A stretch of DNA of 64,000 bases from Candidatus Ozemobacteraceae bacterium (GCA_035373905.1 DAOSOK010000001.1:124001-188000); one strand, 5' to 3'; counted from the first letter of the stretch, positions 43,359 through 51,714 are shown. Notes: a model not told the origin generated them from the sequence alone. Numbers and translations: made by a program.

Positions 43359-43817
43359 TCAGGCCTCCAGATAGTGATTGAGTGTGCGCGAAACGGATAC
43401 TTCGTAATCGACGTCCATGCCCGGAATGCCGAGGTTGCCGTGCATGCCGAGTGCGAGATCCTTGCCGTGCGTGACCAGGCCGATCTTCATTCCGCCGCCT
43501 GCGACGTCGAGCAGCGGGCTGTCGATCGATCGCATGACGTCCTCGACCAGCCGGGTGATCGCATACCGGTTGCGCGGGGAAACGGCCAGCAGGCCGCTGT
43601 TTTCCGCGGCGCCGAACGCGTTCCGCAACAGTTTGCTTTTCAGGTTGTCGCCGCTTCCGCCGGCCCGGGTGATCACGGCGCGGATGTCGCGCTTGGCCAG
43701 CCACGCGACGAGCGCCTCGTCGAGATCGTTGGAAACCATGCAGCACAAAAGCGCCGCTTTCCCGAGCGACAGGCGGCCTTCCGCGTAGAGCAGCGCCTCG
43801 AAGGCGAACTGTTCCAT
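43359..43817 (-). CDS. HutP-like protein, possible RNA-binding antiterminator
   Basis: A 152-residue protein. The blocks SKLLRNAFGAAENSGLLAVSP and the C-terminal ALGMHGNLGIPGMDVDYEVS ... LNHYL align with Bacillus HutP (GxxxxAAxxxGVI, and YGTIGAPIKGLEHE ... INH). HutP binds an mRNA hairpin with Mg and histidine and prevents termination. Two of the metal-binding histidines of HutP (in SHALYHA) appear as RYAITRL, so ligand use may differ. The ATG at 43817 is preferred over GTG 43820 because of GGAG spacing. It is the first gene of the PTS operon. Confidence 0.6.
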   Translation of the reverse strand: MEQFAFEALLYAEGRLSLGKAALLCCMVSNDLDEALVAWLAKRDIRAVITRAGGSGDNLKSKLLRNAFGAAENSGLLAVSPRNRYAITRLVEDVMRSIDSPLLDVAGGGMKIGLVTHGKDLALGMHGNLGIPGMDVDYEVSVSRTLNHYLEA

Positions 43818-43855
43818 CACCTCTCCGATTCAGCGGGGATGCAGATCACCGGGCC

Positions 43856-43884
43856 ATTATATGGGGGGAGGGGGGGCTTGTCAA
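43856..43884 (-). promoter_or_regulatory. consensus sigma-70 promoter of the PTS/ABC operon with G-tract spacer
   Basis: Both hexamers are perfect on the minus strand: TTGACA (43884-43879) and TATAAT (43861-43856), with a 17-base spacer. The spacer is almost pure C on this strand (7 C, T, 6 C). Start of transcription should be near 43849, giving a leader of about 32 bases to the HutP-like gene. Confidence 0.9.
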
Positions 43885-44050
43885 GAAACCCCGACGGCGG
43901 AGCGGGAAAACTTCGGCAAGCGGCATCGTTAAACATCAGGCCGAACCTGCCGATGGTAGGTGAGACTCTTTCGTTCTCTCAAATGACAAAGCGGAGTATC
44001 GCGTGATCCCGCCACCGCACGGTGCGCGGGCAGCGCCGATAAAAATGCCC

Positions 44051-45106
44051 ATGAAACGCCTTATGAGACGTGCCTGCCTCGGAATCTCGGCGCTCCTGCT
44101 CTGGAGCGCCGGCAGCGGCTTCGGTCTGGACCTGTCAGCGTTCCGGAACTTCATGAAATCTGCCACGGGCGTCCCGGAACAGGGACGAACGTCCGTTTCG
44201 CAGAACGCTCGCGTTCAACCGGTTCGCACCCTCGGGGGCGATGCCGATGCATCCTACTCGCAGGAAAGCCGGCTCGTGACCCTCGGGAATTCGAACCAGG
44301 GGCCTCGCGATTCCCTTTCCCTGCCGCCGGAAACCCGGATCCCGGAAGGGTTGCGTCCTCTGATGACCGATCGGAAGACTCCCCGCCAGGGAGTTGGCAT
44401 CTGCGGCATGAGCGGCGCCCAGTTGATTCCGTCGCCCGGCGTGCTCGAGCCGAATAAAAGCGCGGTTTCGGTGCATATCCTCCCGTTCGATTTGAAGGGG
44501 ATCAACGACGAGACATACAGCGACGGCAACTACATGGATACCAATGTCGCCGTGACATACGGCGTCATGGACGGCTTCGAGTTCGGCATCGACAAAGGCT
44601 TCGGAAACCAGGACAAGTTCGACGTCAACGAGCCGGTCTACGTCAATGCAAAATATCAGGTGCCCGGGAATCTCACGCTGGGCGGCAGTTTCTGCGCGGA
44701 TTCTCAGGCAGGATACCACTCGGTCTGGGTGAACGCCGGCGTGCCCGTTGCCTGGGTCGGGGTCGGCGCGAACTTCGGCGCGAACGATTATAAATTCTAC
44801 TATAGCGGCTGGGACAAGCTGAAACGCGCGAAATACGGCGGATATAATTATGACTATAATAAAGGGAAAGGCTATGCCGACCCCGTCTTCTTCATGGTCG
44901 GCGGCGCCGTGCCCATGAGCGACAGCGCCCATTTCGTCTACGATTTCAACGGGGACAAGTTCAGCCTTGGCTTCCGATTCAACTACCAGAAGATCGTCTA
45001 CTTCGACGCGGCCTACATTTCCGACGGCGACTACGAGCGGCTTCCCGGCGCCATCAGCCACAAACGCATGAGGAACGTCACGTTCGGCGGGTCGGTGGTT
45101 TTCTAG
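44051..45106 (+). CDS. outer-membrane beta-barrel-like protein
   Basis: A protein of about 351 residues with a signal peptide (MKRLMRRACLGISALLLWSA) and a C-terminal Phe in TFGGSVVF, the usual mark for insertion in the outer membrane. The second half has alternating, Tyr/Gly/Asp-rich strands (about 130-351) fitting a beta-barrel; residues 25-125 look like a soluble extension. ATG 44045 is an alternative start. Two exact copies of the AT motif (44789, 44843) lie in it. The function is unknown; a porin-like role is a guess. Confidence 0.65.
   Translation: MKRLMRRACLGISALLLWSAGSGFGLDLSAFRNFMKSATGVPEQGRTSVSQNARVQPVRTLGGDADASYSQESRLVTLGNSNQGPRDSLSLPPETRIPEGLRPLMTDRKTPRQGVGICGMSGAQLIPSPGVLEPNKSAVSVHILPFDLKGINDETYSDGNYMDTNVAVTYGVMDGFEFGIDKGFGNQDKFDVNEPVYVNAKYQVPGNLTLGGSFCADSQAGYHSVWVNAGVPVAWVGVGANFGANDYKFYYSGWDKLKRAKYGGYNYDYNKGKGYADPVFFMVGGAVPMSDSAHFVYDFNGDKFSLGFRFNYQKIVYFDAAYISDGDYERLPGAISHKRMRNVTFGGSVVF
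44789..44807 (+). other. bipartite AT motif, exact copy (TATA-N8-TATAGCG)
   Basis: Half-sites start at 44789 and 44801 in the outer-membrane protein gene. Confidence 0.6.
44843..44861 (+). other. bipartite AT motif, exact copy (TATA-N8-TATAATA)
   Basis: Half-sites start at 44843 and 44855, 54 bases after the previous exact copy, in the same gene. In part this reflects a Tyr/Asn-rich protein stretch (YNYDYNKG). Confidence 0.5.
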
Positions 45107-45121
45107 GCGTCTTCTTCGACC

Positions 45122-45165
45122 CCGAAACCGGGCCGGCATCCGCTATGGAGCCGGCCCGGTTTCGG
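45122..45165 (+). terminator. hairpin after the outer-membrane protein gene
   Basis: A perfect 16-base stem CCGAAACCGGGCCGGC / GCCGGCCCGGTTTCGG with a 12-base loop. There is no T-run, so termination strength is uncertain. Confidence 0.65.
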
Positions 45166-45179
45166 TGATGCGCGCCGAC

Positions 45180-45208
45180 TTGCCGAACGGAGGGAAATCG
45201 GGTAGGGT
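45180..45208 (+). promoter_or_regulatory. promoter immediately before the gene at 45215 (leaderless layout)
   Basis: TTGCCG (45180-45185), 17-base spacer, TAGGGT (45203-45208). The ATG at 45215 is six bases after the -10 element, so transcription would start at or next to the start codon. Confidence 0.6.
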
Positions 45209-45214
45209 CGGGGC

Positions 45215-45907
45215 ATGCGCATGCTATGGCGACATCTCCTGATCGTTGTTTCCGTTCTTGTCGTTTCGACCTCGGCGAATGGATTGACCTTGTACCGATA
45301 CGTCGATCTCGACGGCCGCGTCGTCATCGTCGGCAGTCTCGATAAGGTTCCCGAGGAGTGCAGGAAAACGCTCAGAATCGAAACCATCGGCGAACGACGT
45401 AAACCGGAAACTGCTGAGGATTCCCAGCCTGCCGCCCGACTCGAAGCTGTTTCCCAGGGTTCGACGGAGACGGTCTCAGAGCCCCCGGAGGCGTCGAATG
45501 CGGCGGCGACGGCTTCGGAAACCGAGACGCCGGACTACGAGTATGCGTCAGCCACCCTCTGGCTCACCGAGATGCAGGAGATGCTCCGCCGGAACGACGA
45601 GATCTGGCATGTCGCGAACGCGTTCACGCCGTATCACAGGCGGATACTCGTCCTGCAGGAGGAAAACCTCCGGGCGGTCGACCGGCTCAGAAGCCTCGAA
45701 TCGATGATCTGGAAAGACCATGAGGAGTGGCTCGAGAAAGCCCGCGGGGCGAACGACCAGCTCAGGCAGCTTGCGTTCACGATCACCCTGTGGCTTCGTC
45801 AGAATCCGGGCCAGATCAACCGGGAGCTTGCTCCGTTCAACAACCGGATCAGGATGGTCCTGGACCTCCTGGCGCAGGCTCTGCCGCCTGCCCGCAAGGG
45901 GCGATGA
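45215..45907 (+). CDS. exported DUF4124-like protein with coiled coil
   Basis: A 230-residue protein with a signal peptide (1-23), a DUF4124-like module (LTLYRYVDLDGRVVIVGSLDKVP, similar to that of the transglycosylase at 3740), a Glu/Ala/Ser-rich linker (about 60-110) and a helical C-terminal part (about 115-225) likely to form a coiled coil. DUF4124 modules occur in many envelope proteins and their role is not known. The start is supported by the leaderless promoter layout. Confidence 0.65.
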   Translation: MRMLWRHLLIVVSVLVVSTSANGLTLYRYVDLDGRVVIVGSLDKVPEECRKTLRIETIGERRKPETAEDSQPAARLEAVSQGSTETVSEPPEASNAAATASETETPDYEYASATLWLTEMQEMLRRNDEIWHVANAFTPYHRRILVLQEENLRAVDRLRSLESMIWKDHEEWLEKARGANDQLRQLAFTITLWLRQNPGQINRELAPFNNRIRMVLDLLAQALPPARKGR

Positions 45908-46031
45908 AAGATGCGTCGAATTTTGCATGACGCACCGGGGACGGGGACCCTGCCTCCGCTTTTTTGTGCGGATTGCCGATATCTGGAATATGAAACCATC
46001 GCAAACGGACATGAATCATCAGGAGCCCGGC

Positions 46032-46166
46032 ATGAATTGCAAAAATTGCCCCGACAAGGCCGTATGCACATCTCCAATCACGAGTTGGAGCTTCGCGAAC
46101 CAGAAAGAATCCGCCGGAACCCTGCTTCGCATTCTCCGGTGCAAAAGCGGGTATTCGCGGACGTAA
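46032..46166 (+). CDS. possible 44-residue Cys-rich small protein
   Basis: ATG 46032 follows a GGAG site (46022-46025) and opens a short frame beginning MNCKNCPDKAVCTSP, with CxxCxxxxxC and a later Cys, which could bind a metal. It lies in the 315-base interval between the genes at 45215 and 46223, where nothing else is convincing; another frame is also open there. Whether it is translated is uncertain. Confidence 0.3.
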   Translation: MNCKNCPDKAVCTSPITSWSFANQKESAGTLLRILRCKSGYSRT

Positions 46167-46222
46167 CCGCGGGATCTCGCCGGTATTTTTCCCTCGAGAG
46201 CCGCTCTTCGCCCTGGCACGCC

Positions 46223-47551
46223 ATGGCGATTTTTTTATGCCTGCTCCTCATTGCCGGTTCGACGGGATTCGCCCAGGATGCGGCGACCGTTCCCGGAGTG
46301 TTTGCCGGCACGTCGGTGAAAATCGTCGAGCGGATGGGCGACCCCGTTCTTCGACCCGGCGAAATCGCCGAGTGCATCCTGAACGCCGACGGCCGTTTCC
46401 GGTTCGCCGCCTTGAGACCCGGCGGAAACTCGATCTGGACGCGCGGGTCATGGACGATGGAACGGTGCGATGCCGCGGGAGCGGATGTCTCGTTCAGATG
46501 CGATGATATTTCTGGAACCCTGACCGGCAGAAGGGAAGGGGATGAACTGTATTTGAAATTTTCTCCACACCCGCTGGAAACCCTTGCGTTTCGTATGAAA
46601 CTGCGGGCCCCCGTGGCTGCGCCCGGCGACGGCTGGTCAGAACATGCCGGAAAACCGGCGACGTTGGCATCTGTTCCCGGCGTGTATGGCGGGGCATTCC
46701 TGGCGTCGAAGCGCACCGACAAGAGGGGAACCGACGAGATCGGAACCGTCCTGCTCATCCTCGGTCCTTCTGGAACCGTTGCGGGAGCGATACTTGCCCC
46801 GGCGCCTGGCGGTTCTGATTCGACGGCGATTCTGTGTCCGGTCGGTGGCGCATGGCGTCTCTCCGGTGACAGGTTGGTCATCCGACCTGCCTGGGGGCGT
46901 CCTGGCCCGCCGGCGGCATGGCGGAATATGAGCGTACAGATTTCCGTAGCCGGAAAGGGGCCTGTGCTCGAAGGCCTGACATCCCTGGGGGGAGTGCCGA
47001 CCGACGGCTGTCGCCTGGAAAAAATCGCTCACTGGCCTGCAAACGCATTGGACGTCCAGGTGCCGCTCGTCCTTTCCAGGATCGGTGCGCTGACCCAGGC
47101 TGGCGATGGAAAAGGAGATAGCGCCATACGATTTCCCGTGCGGGTTTCGGCCGATCGGCGCCTGCTTTACGTGCGGGCAATTGACGATTCGCAGACGTGG
47201 CTCCCGTTTCCCATGATGGTCGGCAAGGACGGAGCGATCAGGGTGAATGAGGACGGTCGGTGCGGATATCTCGTGCGCGGTGACGACGGCGGAGTTGATG
47301 CCTTTCTCGTGACGACGCTGCGACCGTCTGTTCGCGGCTCTGCGGCATCTTTCATGTTCCCGGACGAAACGGGGAATGACGAACCCGTCGAACTTCCTGC
47401 AACATGCATCGGGCCGCTCTGGGTGTTCACTCTCGATATTCATCGGCGACCTCTCGACCGCAGGTCGGGCGGGGCTGGATTCCGGCGGTTGACGGCCGCC
47501 GCCCTTGCCGGACCGGAACGTCCGGTTGAAGCGGGAACGAAAAATAAATAG
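46223..47551 (+). CDS. exported protein of unknown function with a duplicated domain
   Basis: A 442-residue protein. The frame is open for 104 codons upstream, but ATG 46223 gives a clean signal peptide (MAIFLCLLLIAGSTGFA). Two related blocks begin TVPGVFAGTSVKI (about residue 24) and SVPGVYGGAFLASK (about 152); each is about 110 residues, beta-rich, and contains GxxxGxxxG-type turns, suggesting a tandem duplication. The last third (about 290-442) is a further beta-rich region. The family is not recognised. Confidence 0.55.
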   Translation: MAIFLCLLLIAGSTGFAQDAATVPGVFAGTSVKIVERMGDPVLRPGEIAECILNADGRFRFAALRPGGNSIWTRGSWTMERCDAAGADVSFRCDDISGTLTGRREGDELYLKFSPHPLETLAFRMKLRAPVAAPGDGWSEHAGKPATLASVPGVYGGAFLASKRTDKRGTDEIGTVLLILGPSGTVAGAILAPAPGGSDSTAILCPVGGAWRLSGDRLVIRPAWGRPGPPAAWRNMSVQISVAGKGPVLEGLTSLGGVPTDGCRLEKIAHWPANALDVQVPLVLSRIGALTQAGDGKGDSAIRFPVRVSADRRLLYVRAIDDSQTWLPFPMMVGKDGAIRVNEDGRCGYLVRGDDGGVDAFLVTTLRPSVRGSAASFMFPDETGNDEPVELPATCIGPLWVFTLDIHRRPLDRRSGGAGFRRLTAAALAGPERPVEAGTKNK

Positions 47552-47568
47552 ATATACCAATAGAATAT

Positions 47569-50130
47569 ATGTTGAAAGATCGTGAAGATATCCTTCGATG
47601 GTATGAATCCCACCGGGCCGAGATGACGAACGACGGCGTCTGGTTTCTGGGCGGTGAGCCTGGGACCCAGTCTCCGGCCGCGTGGGCCGGAGCGAAGCTG
47701 CGCGTCCTGATCGTCCGGTTGTCGGGGTATCACGACGTTGCGACGGGCATCACCCATTCCTACCTGTACCAGATGGCGCGTGACGTCGACGGCGTCTTTG
47801 CCGACCTCGCCTTTCTGCCCCCGCACAGAGACGAAGCGTTGATGCGGCAAGATGGCGTCCCCCTGCTGACGGGGACGACCTCGAAACGCCCGGCCGCCGA
47901 GTTCGACCTGATTGCGATCAGCAACTCGATCGTCCAGGAACTGCTGAACCTGCCCGCCCTTCTATACCATTCGGGAATACCGCTGACCCGCCAGGGGCGC
48001 ACCGGGGAAAAATCACCGCTGATCGTTCTCGGCGGGAGCAACTCCTCAGCGACGGCCATTCTTCACGGCCCCGCGGGCGCGCTTCAGCCGGGAGAGGGGC
48101 TCGTCGACGGGGTCGTCGTCGGCGACGGTGACGACGCGTTCGGTCAGTTGCTGCGCATTCTGGTCGCGCATCGCACCGCATCTCGGGTCGAGCGGTTGGC
48201 GCGCGTCCGGGAGAACGTCGCAGGGTATTACGATCCATCACTATATAATCATAAGTATACAGAATCCGGCAGGCTCGCCGCGATCGTGCCTGAGGCCGGC
48301 GCGCCGTTTCCCGTGAAAGCGAACCGTGCGGACCTGTCCAGGCTTCGGCGGGCGCATGCGAAAAGCCCGATCTGGTATGACGAGGATTCCGCGGGGGCGT
48401 CGCATGTTGTCGTGACGGCGGGCTGCCCGTATGTCTGCTCGTTCTGCAAGGAATCGTGGGAGCAGAAGCCGTATCGCGAGCGTCCCGTCGACGATGTCGC
48501 CCGCGACGCGCTCGAACTGAAGGCTGCGCTCGGGCTTCATGAAATCGCCCTGTACACGTTCAATGCGAACACCTATACGGGGCTGATGCCCCTGCTTGAC
48601 CGGCTGGATCCCCTGTTCGAACGTGTCGCCATCAAGAGCCAGAGGTTCGACGCGATCGCGAAGGCACCGGCGCTGCTCGAACGTCAGCTCGCCGCCGGAA
48701 AGCGCAGCTACACCTGCGCCTTGGAGGGCATCAGCGACCGCCTCCGGACGCTGCTTCAGAAAGGCCTGTCCGAAACCCGCCTCATGGCCGGTTTCGACGA
48801 GTTGTTCAGAAGGAATGTCCGGCAGATGAAGGTGTTCGTCATCGTGACCGGCTTCGAGGAGCAGGCGGATCTCGACGAGTTCGCGTCGTTCCTGTCGAAA
48901 ATCCGGAAAAAACTCGACGGCATGAAGGGCCGGCCGGTTCTCACGTTCTCGTTCGCGACGCTGTTCAGACCGCCGCACACCCCGCTGCAATACGCGTTTC
49001 CCAGGCCCGCTCCAGATGAACTCGAACGTATCGAGCAAAGCCTCGCGGCGCTGGTTCGCAAGACCGGGTTCGAGACGAGAACGAGCGCGGGCGCTTCCGA
49101 TGCGGTGGTGTCGGAGTATCTCGCCTACGGAGATCGGCGGTGCACGCCCATTCTCGTGTCCGCCTCGATCGTGCGCAACCAGCGATACCGGGGCGAGATC
49201 GACCGTGAGACGGCTGCGTTCTGGACGCAAGCCGTGAAGCGGGCCAATCTTGCAGATGTCCTGTTTCCGCGTGGCGAACCCGGGGAGGTTCTGCCGTGGG
49301 ACGACATCGACGTCGGGGTCACGAAGGCGTTTCTTCTCAGCAACTGGAACATGCTTCGCGAGGGCCGCGAGTTGCCTTCGTGCATCCGCCCGCCCTGGGG
49401 AAGCAGCCAGTGCAGCGGTTGCGGCGCCTGCCGCTCGGAAGTCGAACGAGCGAGAACGCTCGAAGCCGGTCCCGGCGAGATGTCGAAATCCCCCGCCCAT
49501 CCTGTCGCTTCCGCAAAATTCGTTCGGTTCCGTGTGGAGTCACAGGTCCCGCGGCGATGGGCAGCCGTGGGAAACGGCTTTCTCGGCGCGGCGATCTCGC
49601 GCCTTCTCCTTCTGAAGCTGCCGGGCTGGCTCGAGCCGTTCGTTCGCGTCGAATCCGTGATGGAAAGGCACAAGGCATTCGGAGTCTGCTTCGCCGACGT
49701 GCTTCTGAGGGGTTCTCCCGCCGTTCCGGCGAATATGGCCTGGCCGCTCGTCGATGATGCGCCCGACGGGGTGGAGTCGGCTCTCCGAATTTTGAGCGTG
49801 AAGCCGGCCGGCAAGCCCATCGCCGATGATTCGCGGCCGTTCTTCCTGCGATTTCATCTCGGCCCGCAGACCGATCGCGCATCGATTTCGAAGCGCATCG
49901 ACGGGATGCTGGCGAAATACCGGTACAAGCATCAGAAGCTCTGGCGCGGCGAGTTCCTGCACTGGGAAATTCAGGCCGGCCAGGCAAAGAAGTGCGGAAT
50001 CTCGAAAATACGCTGGCCGCGCGACGGCGCCGAGCTGCTCGTCGATATTCTCCACTGGCCCGAGCCTCACCTCATCAGCCAGCTCGGAGGAGCCGATCAC
50101 GTCGTCGAGGTGCTCCTCATCAGCCCGTAG
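47569..50130 (+). CDS. B12-binding-type radical SAM protein with C-terminal DUF2344-like domain
   Basis: An 853-residue protein. An N-terminal Rossmann-like domain (about 45-190) resembles cobalamin-binding domains, though no clear DxHxxG is seen. The radical SAM motif is GCPYVCSFCKE (CxxxCxxC) at about residue 286. A second Cys cluster CSGCGAC (about 615) and a DUF2344-like region follow; this combination is known from TIGR03960-type proteins of unknown function. It starts 17 bases after the previous gene, with no ribosome-binding site but with a bipartite AT motif in front (47553). Confidence 0.75.
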   Translation: MLKDREDILRWYESHRAEMTNDGVWFLGGEPGTQSPAAWAGAKLRVLIVRLSGYHDVATGITHSYLYQMARDVDGVFADLAFLPPHRDEALMRQDGVPLLTGTTSKRPAAEFDLIAISNSIVQELLNLPALLYHSGIPLTRQGRTGEKSPLIVLGGSNSSATAILHGPAGALQPGEGLVDGVVVGDGDDAFGQLLRILVAHRTASRVERLARVRENVAGYYDPSLYNHKYTESGRLAAIVPEAGAPFPVKANRADLSRLRRAHAKSPIWYDEDSAGASHVVVTAGCPYVCSFCKESWEQKPYRERPVDDVARDALELKAALGLHEIALYTFNANTYTGLMPLLDRLDPLFERVAIKSQRFDAIAKAPALLERQLAAGKRSYTCALEGISDRLRTLLQKGLSETRLMAGFDELFRRNVRQMKVFVIVTGFEEQADLDEFASFLSKIRKKLDGMKGRPVLTFSFATLFRPPHTPLQYAFPRPAPDELERIEQSLAALVRKTGFETRTSAGASDAVVSEYLAYGDRRCTPILVSASIVRNQRYRGEIDRETAAFWTQAVKRANLADVLFPRGEPGEVLPWDDIDVGVTKAFLLSNWNMLREGRELPSCIRPPWGSSQCSGCGACRSEVERARTLEAGPGEMSKSPAHPVASAKFVRFRVESQVPRRWAAVGNGFLGAAISRLLLLKLPGWLEPFVRVESVMERHKAFGVCFADVLLRGSPAVPANMAWPLVDDAPDGVESALRILSVKPAGKPIADDSRPFFLRFHLGPQTDRASISKRIDGMLAKYRYKHQKLWRGEFLHWEIQAGQAKKCGISKIRWPRDGAELLVDILHWPEPHLISQLGGADHVVEVLLISP
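48244..48264 (+). other. bipartite AT motif, exact copy (TATA-N8-TATACAGAA)
   Basis: Half-sites start at 48244 and 48256 inside the radical SAM gene. Confidence 0.6.
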
Positions 50131-50203
50131 GGGCGCATCGTGATACGCCCGGAATGCCCCGACTGGCACTGTGTGCCATGGCCGGTTGTGATACCATGGC
50201 GGC

Positions 50204-51580
50204 ATGTCTCGGAAGATCGGAAATCTCGACGGGTTCCTCGCCGGCATCGACAGGAGCATCTTCAAACGCGACCCGGTGACGATCGCGGCGCATGCGTATG
50301 ATGCGACGAACGAGTTCCATTATCCGGCAGGCGTCGTCAGGCCCAGGAACGCTGCGGATGTCGCGGCCATCCTGACGTCGGCGAACGAGCACGGAGTGAG
50401 CCTGTTCCCGCGCGGCGCCGGTACCGGCTTCTCGGGCGGCTCCCTGCCCGTCGACGGCGGCGTCGTGATCGACTTTCTCGGCATGAGCCGCATTCTCGAC
50501 ATCGACGAAGAAAGCATGACGGCCCGGGTCGAACCGGGCGTCGTCACCCTCCACCTCCAGGAGGCCGTCGAGGCGCGCGGACTCTATTACCCGCCCGATC
50601 CGGCCTCGCTGAAAATCTGCACGATCGGCGGCAACATCGCCGAGAACGCCGGCGGCCCTCACTGCCTGAAATACGGCGTCACGCGCGATTACGTCCTGTC
50701 GCTCGACGGCTTCACCGCAGACGGCAGGCCCTTCGGCGCCGGAAAAGGCACGCTGAAGGACCGGGCCGGCTACGACCTGAAACACCTCTTCATCGGAAGC
50801 GAAGGCACGCTCGCCGTCTTCACGGGCATTCTCCTCCGGCTTCTGCCCAGGCCCGAAGATCGCATCCTGTTCTCCGCCTATTTCGAAGACCTGAACGATG
50901 CGACCGCGATGGTGAATACGCTCCTGAAACGCGGAATCGCCCCTTCCTCGCTGGAATTCATGGACAGATCGGCTCTTCAGGCGGTCGAGTCGTATGCGAA
51001 ACTCGGCATCAATACCCGCCACGAAGCCGTTCTGATCGTCGAGATCGACGGCCGGTCCGATGAAATGCCGCATCTCCGACGGATCACGGAAGAGTGCCTG
51101 TCGAAAACCGCCGCGGAAATCAATGTCGCAACGGACAAGCGCGAACAGGACCAGCTCTGGGAAGTCCGCCGCAAAGCCAGTCCCGCGATGCGCGCATTCG
51201 GCAACAAGAAAGCGAACGAGGATATCGTCGTGCCTCGCCGCAATGTGCCGGCCTGCATCCGCGAACTTCGCGAACTCGCGGACCGCGAAAAACTCAATAT
51301 CATCAGTTTCGGCCACATCGGAGACGGGAATATCCATACGAATATCATGTACGACAGCGGAAACCCTGATGAGCGCGTTCGCGTTGAGCGCGGCCTGACG
51401 CAGCTTTTCGCCATCGTCAACAAATACGACGGCGCCGTCTCCGGCGAGCACGGCATCGGCATCGCCAAGAAACGCTATCTTCCCGCGAATCTCGATCCCG
51501 TCAGCTACGATCTGATGCGCTCGATCAAAAAAATGTTCGATCCCAACGGCATCCTCAACCCCGGCAAAATGTTCTATTGA
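50204..51580 (+). CDS. FAD-linked oxidase, GlcD / D-lactate dehydrogenase type
   Basis: A 458-residue flavoprotein of the PCMH family: the FAD-binding PRGAGTGFSGGSLP, IGGNIAENAGGPHCLKYG and the C-terminal GEHGIGIAKKRYL are present. GlcD-type enzymes oxidise 2-hydroxy acids such as glycolate or D-lactate together with an iron-sulfur partner, here the next gene. TACCAT (50192-50197) ends six bases before the ATG and no ribosome-binding site is seen, so the mRNA may be leaderless. Confidence 0.93.
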   Translation: MSRKIGNLDGFLAGIDRSIFKRDPVTIAAHAYDATNEFHYPAGVVRPRNAADVAAILTSANEHGVSLFPRGAGTGFSGGSLPVDGGVVIDFLGMSRILDIDEESMTARVEPGVVTLHLQEAVEARGLYYPPDPASLKICTIGGNIAENAGGPHCLKYGVTRDYVLSLDGFTADGRPFGAGKGTLKDRAGYDLKHLFIGSEGTLAVFTGILLRLLPRPEDRILFSAYFEDLNDATAMVNTLLKRGIAPSSLEFMDRSALQAVESYAKLGINTRHEAVLIVEIDGRSDEMPHLRRITEECLSKTAAEINVATDKREQDQLWEVRRKASPAMRAFGNKKANEDIVVPRRNVPACIRELRELADREKLNIISFGHIGDGNIHTNIMYDSGNPDERVRVERGLTQLFAIVNKYDGAVSGEHGIGIAKKRYLPANLDPVSYDLMRSIKKMFDPNGILNPGKMFY

Positions 51581-51613
51581 GTTCCGCATGACGCAAGCCG
51601 ATTCCGAATTCCC

Positions 51614-51674
51614 GTTCGTGCTGAGCCTGTCGAAGCACGAGAGACGTTCGTCCTTCGACAAGCTCAGGGCGAAC
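51614..51674. repeat. REP-like inverted repeat
   Basis: Two 22-base arms, GTTCGTGCTGAGCCTGTCGAAG (51614-51635; given as GTTCGTGCTGAGCCTGTCGA) and its near reverse complement at 51653-51674, flank a 17-base loop. The sequence family (TTCGACAGGCTCAGGACGAA and relatives) is a palindrome known as a scattered intergenic repeat in many unrelated genomes. It lies in the interval between the glcD- and glcF-like genes. Confidence 0.75.
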
Positions 51675-51714
51675 AGGTGGATGTTCTCCCTGGAACGAAA
51701 AATCAAATATGGTA

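Noticed and set aside
43821..44044. An antiterminator hairpin in the PTS operon leader for the HutP-like protein
   Set aside because: The predicted transcript leader is only about 32 bases and no stable stem followed by T residues is seen in it.
51329..51346. AATATC repeated at 12 bases in the glcD-like gene
   Set aside because: It encodes the conserved GNIHTNIM-like stretch (NIHTNI) and uses GC-ending codons where possible; probably protein-driven.
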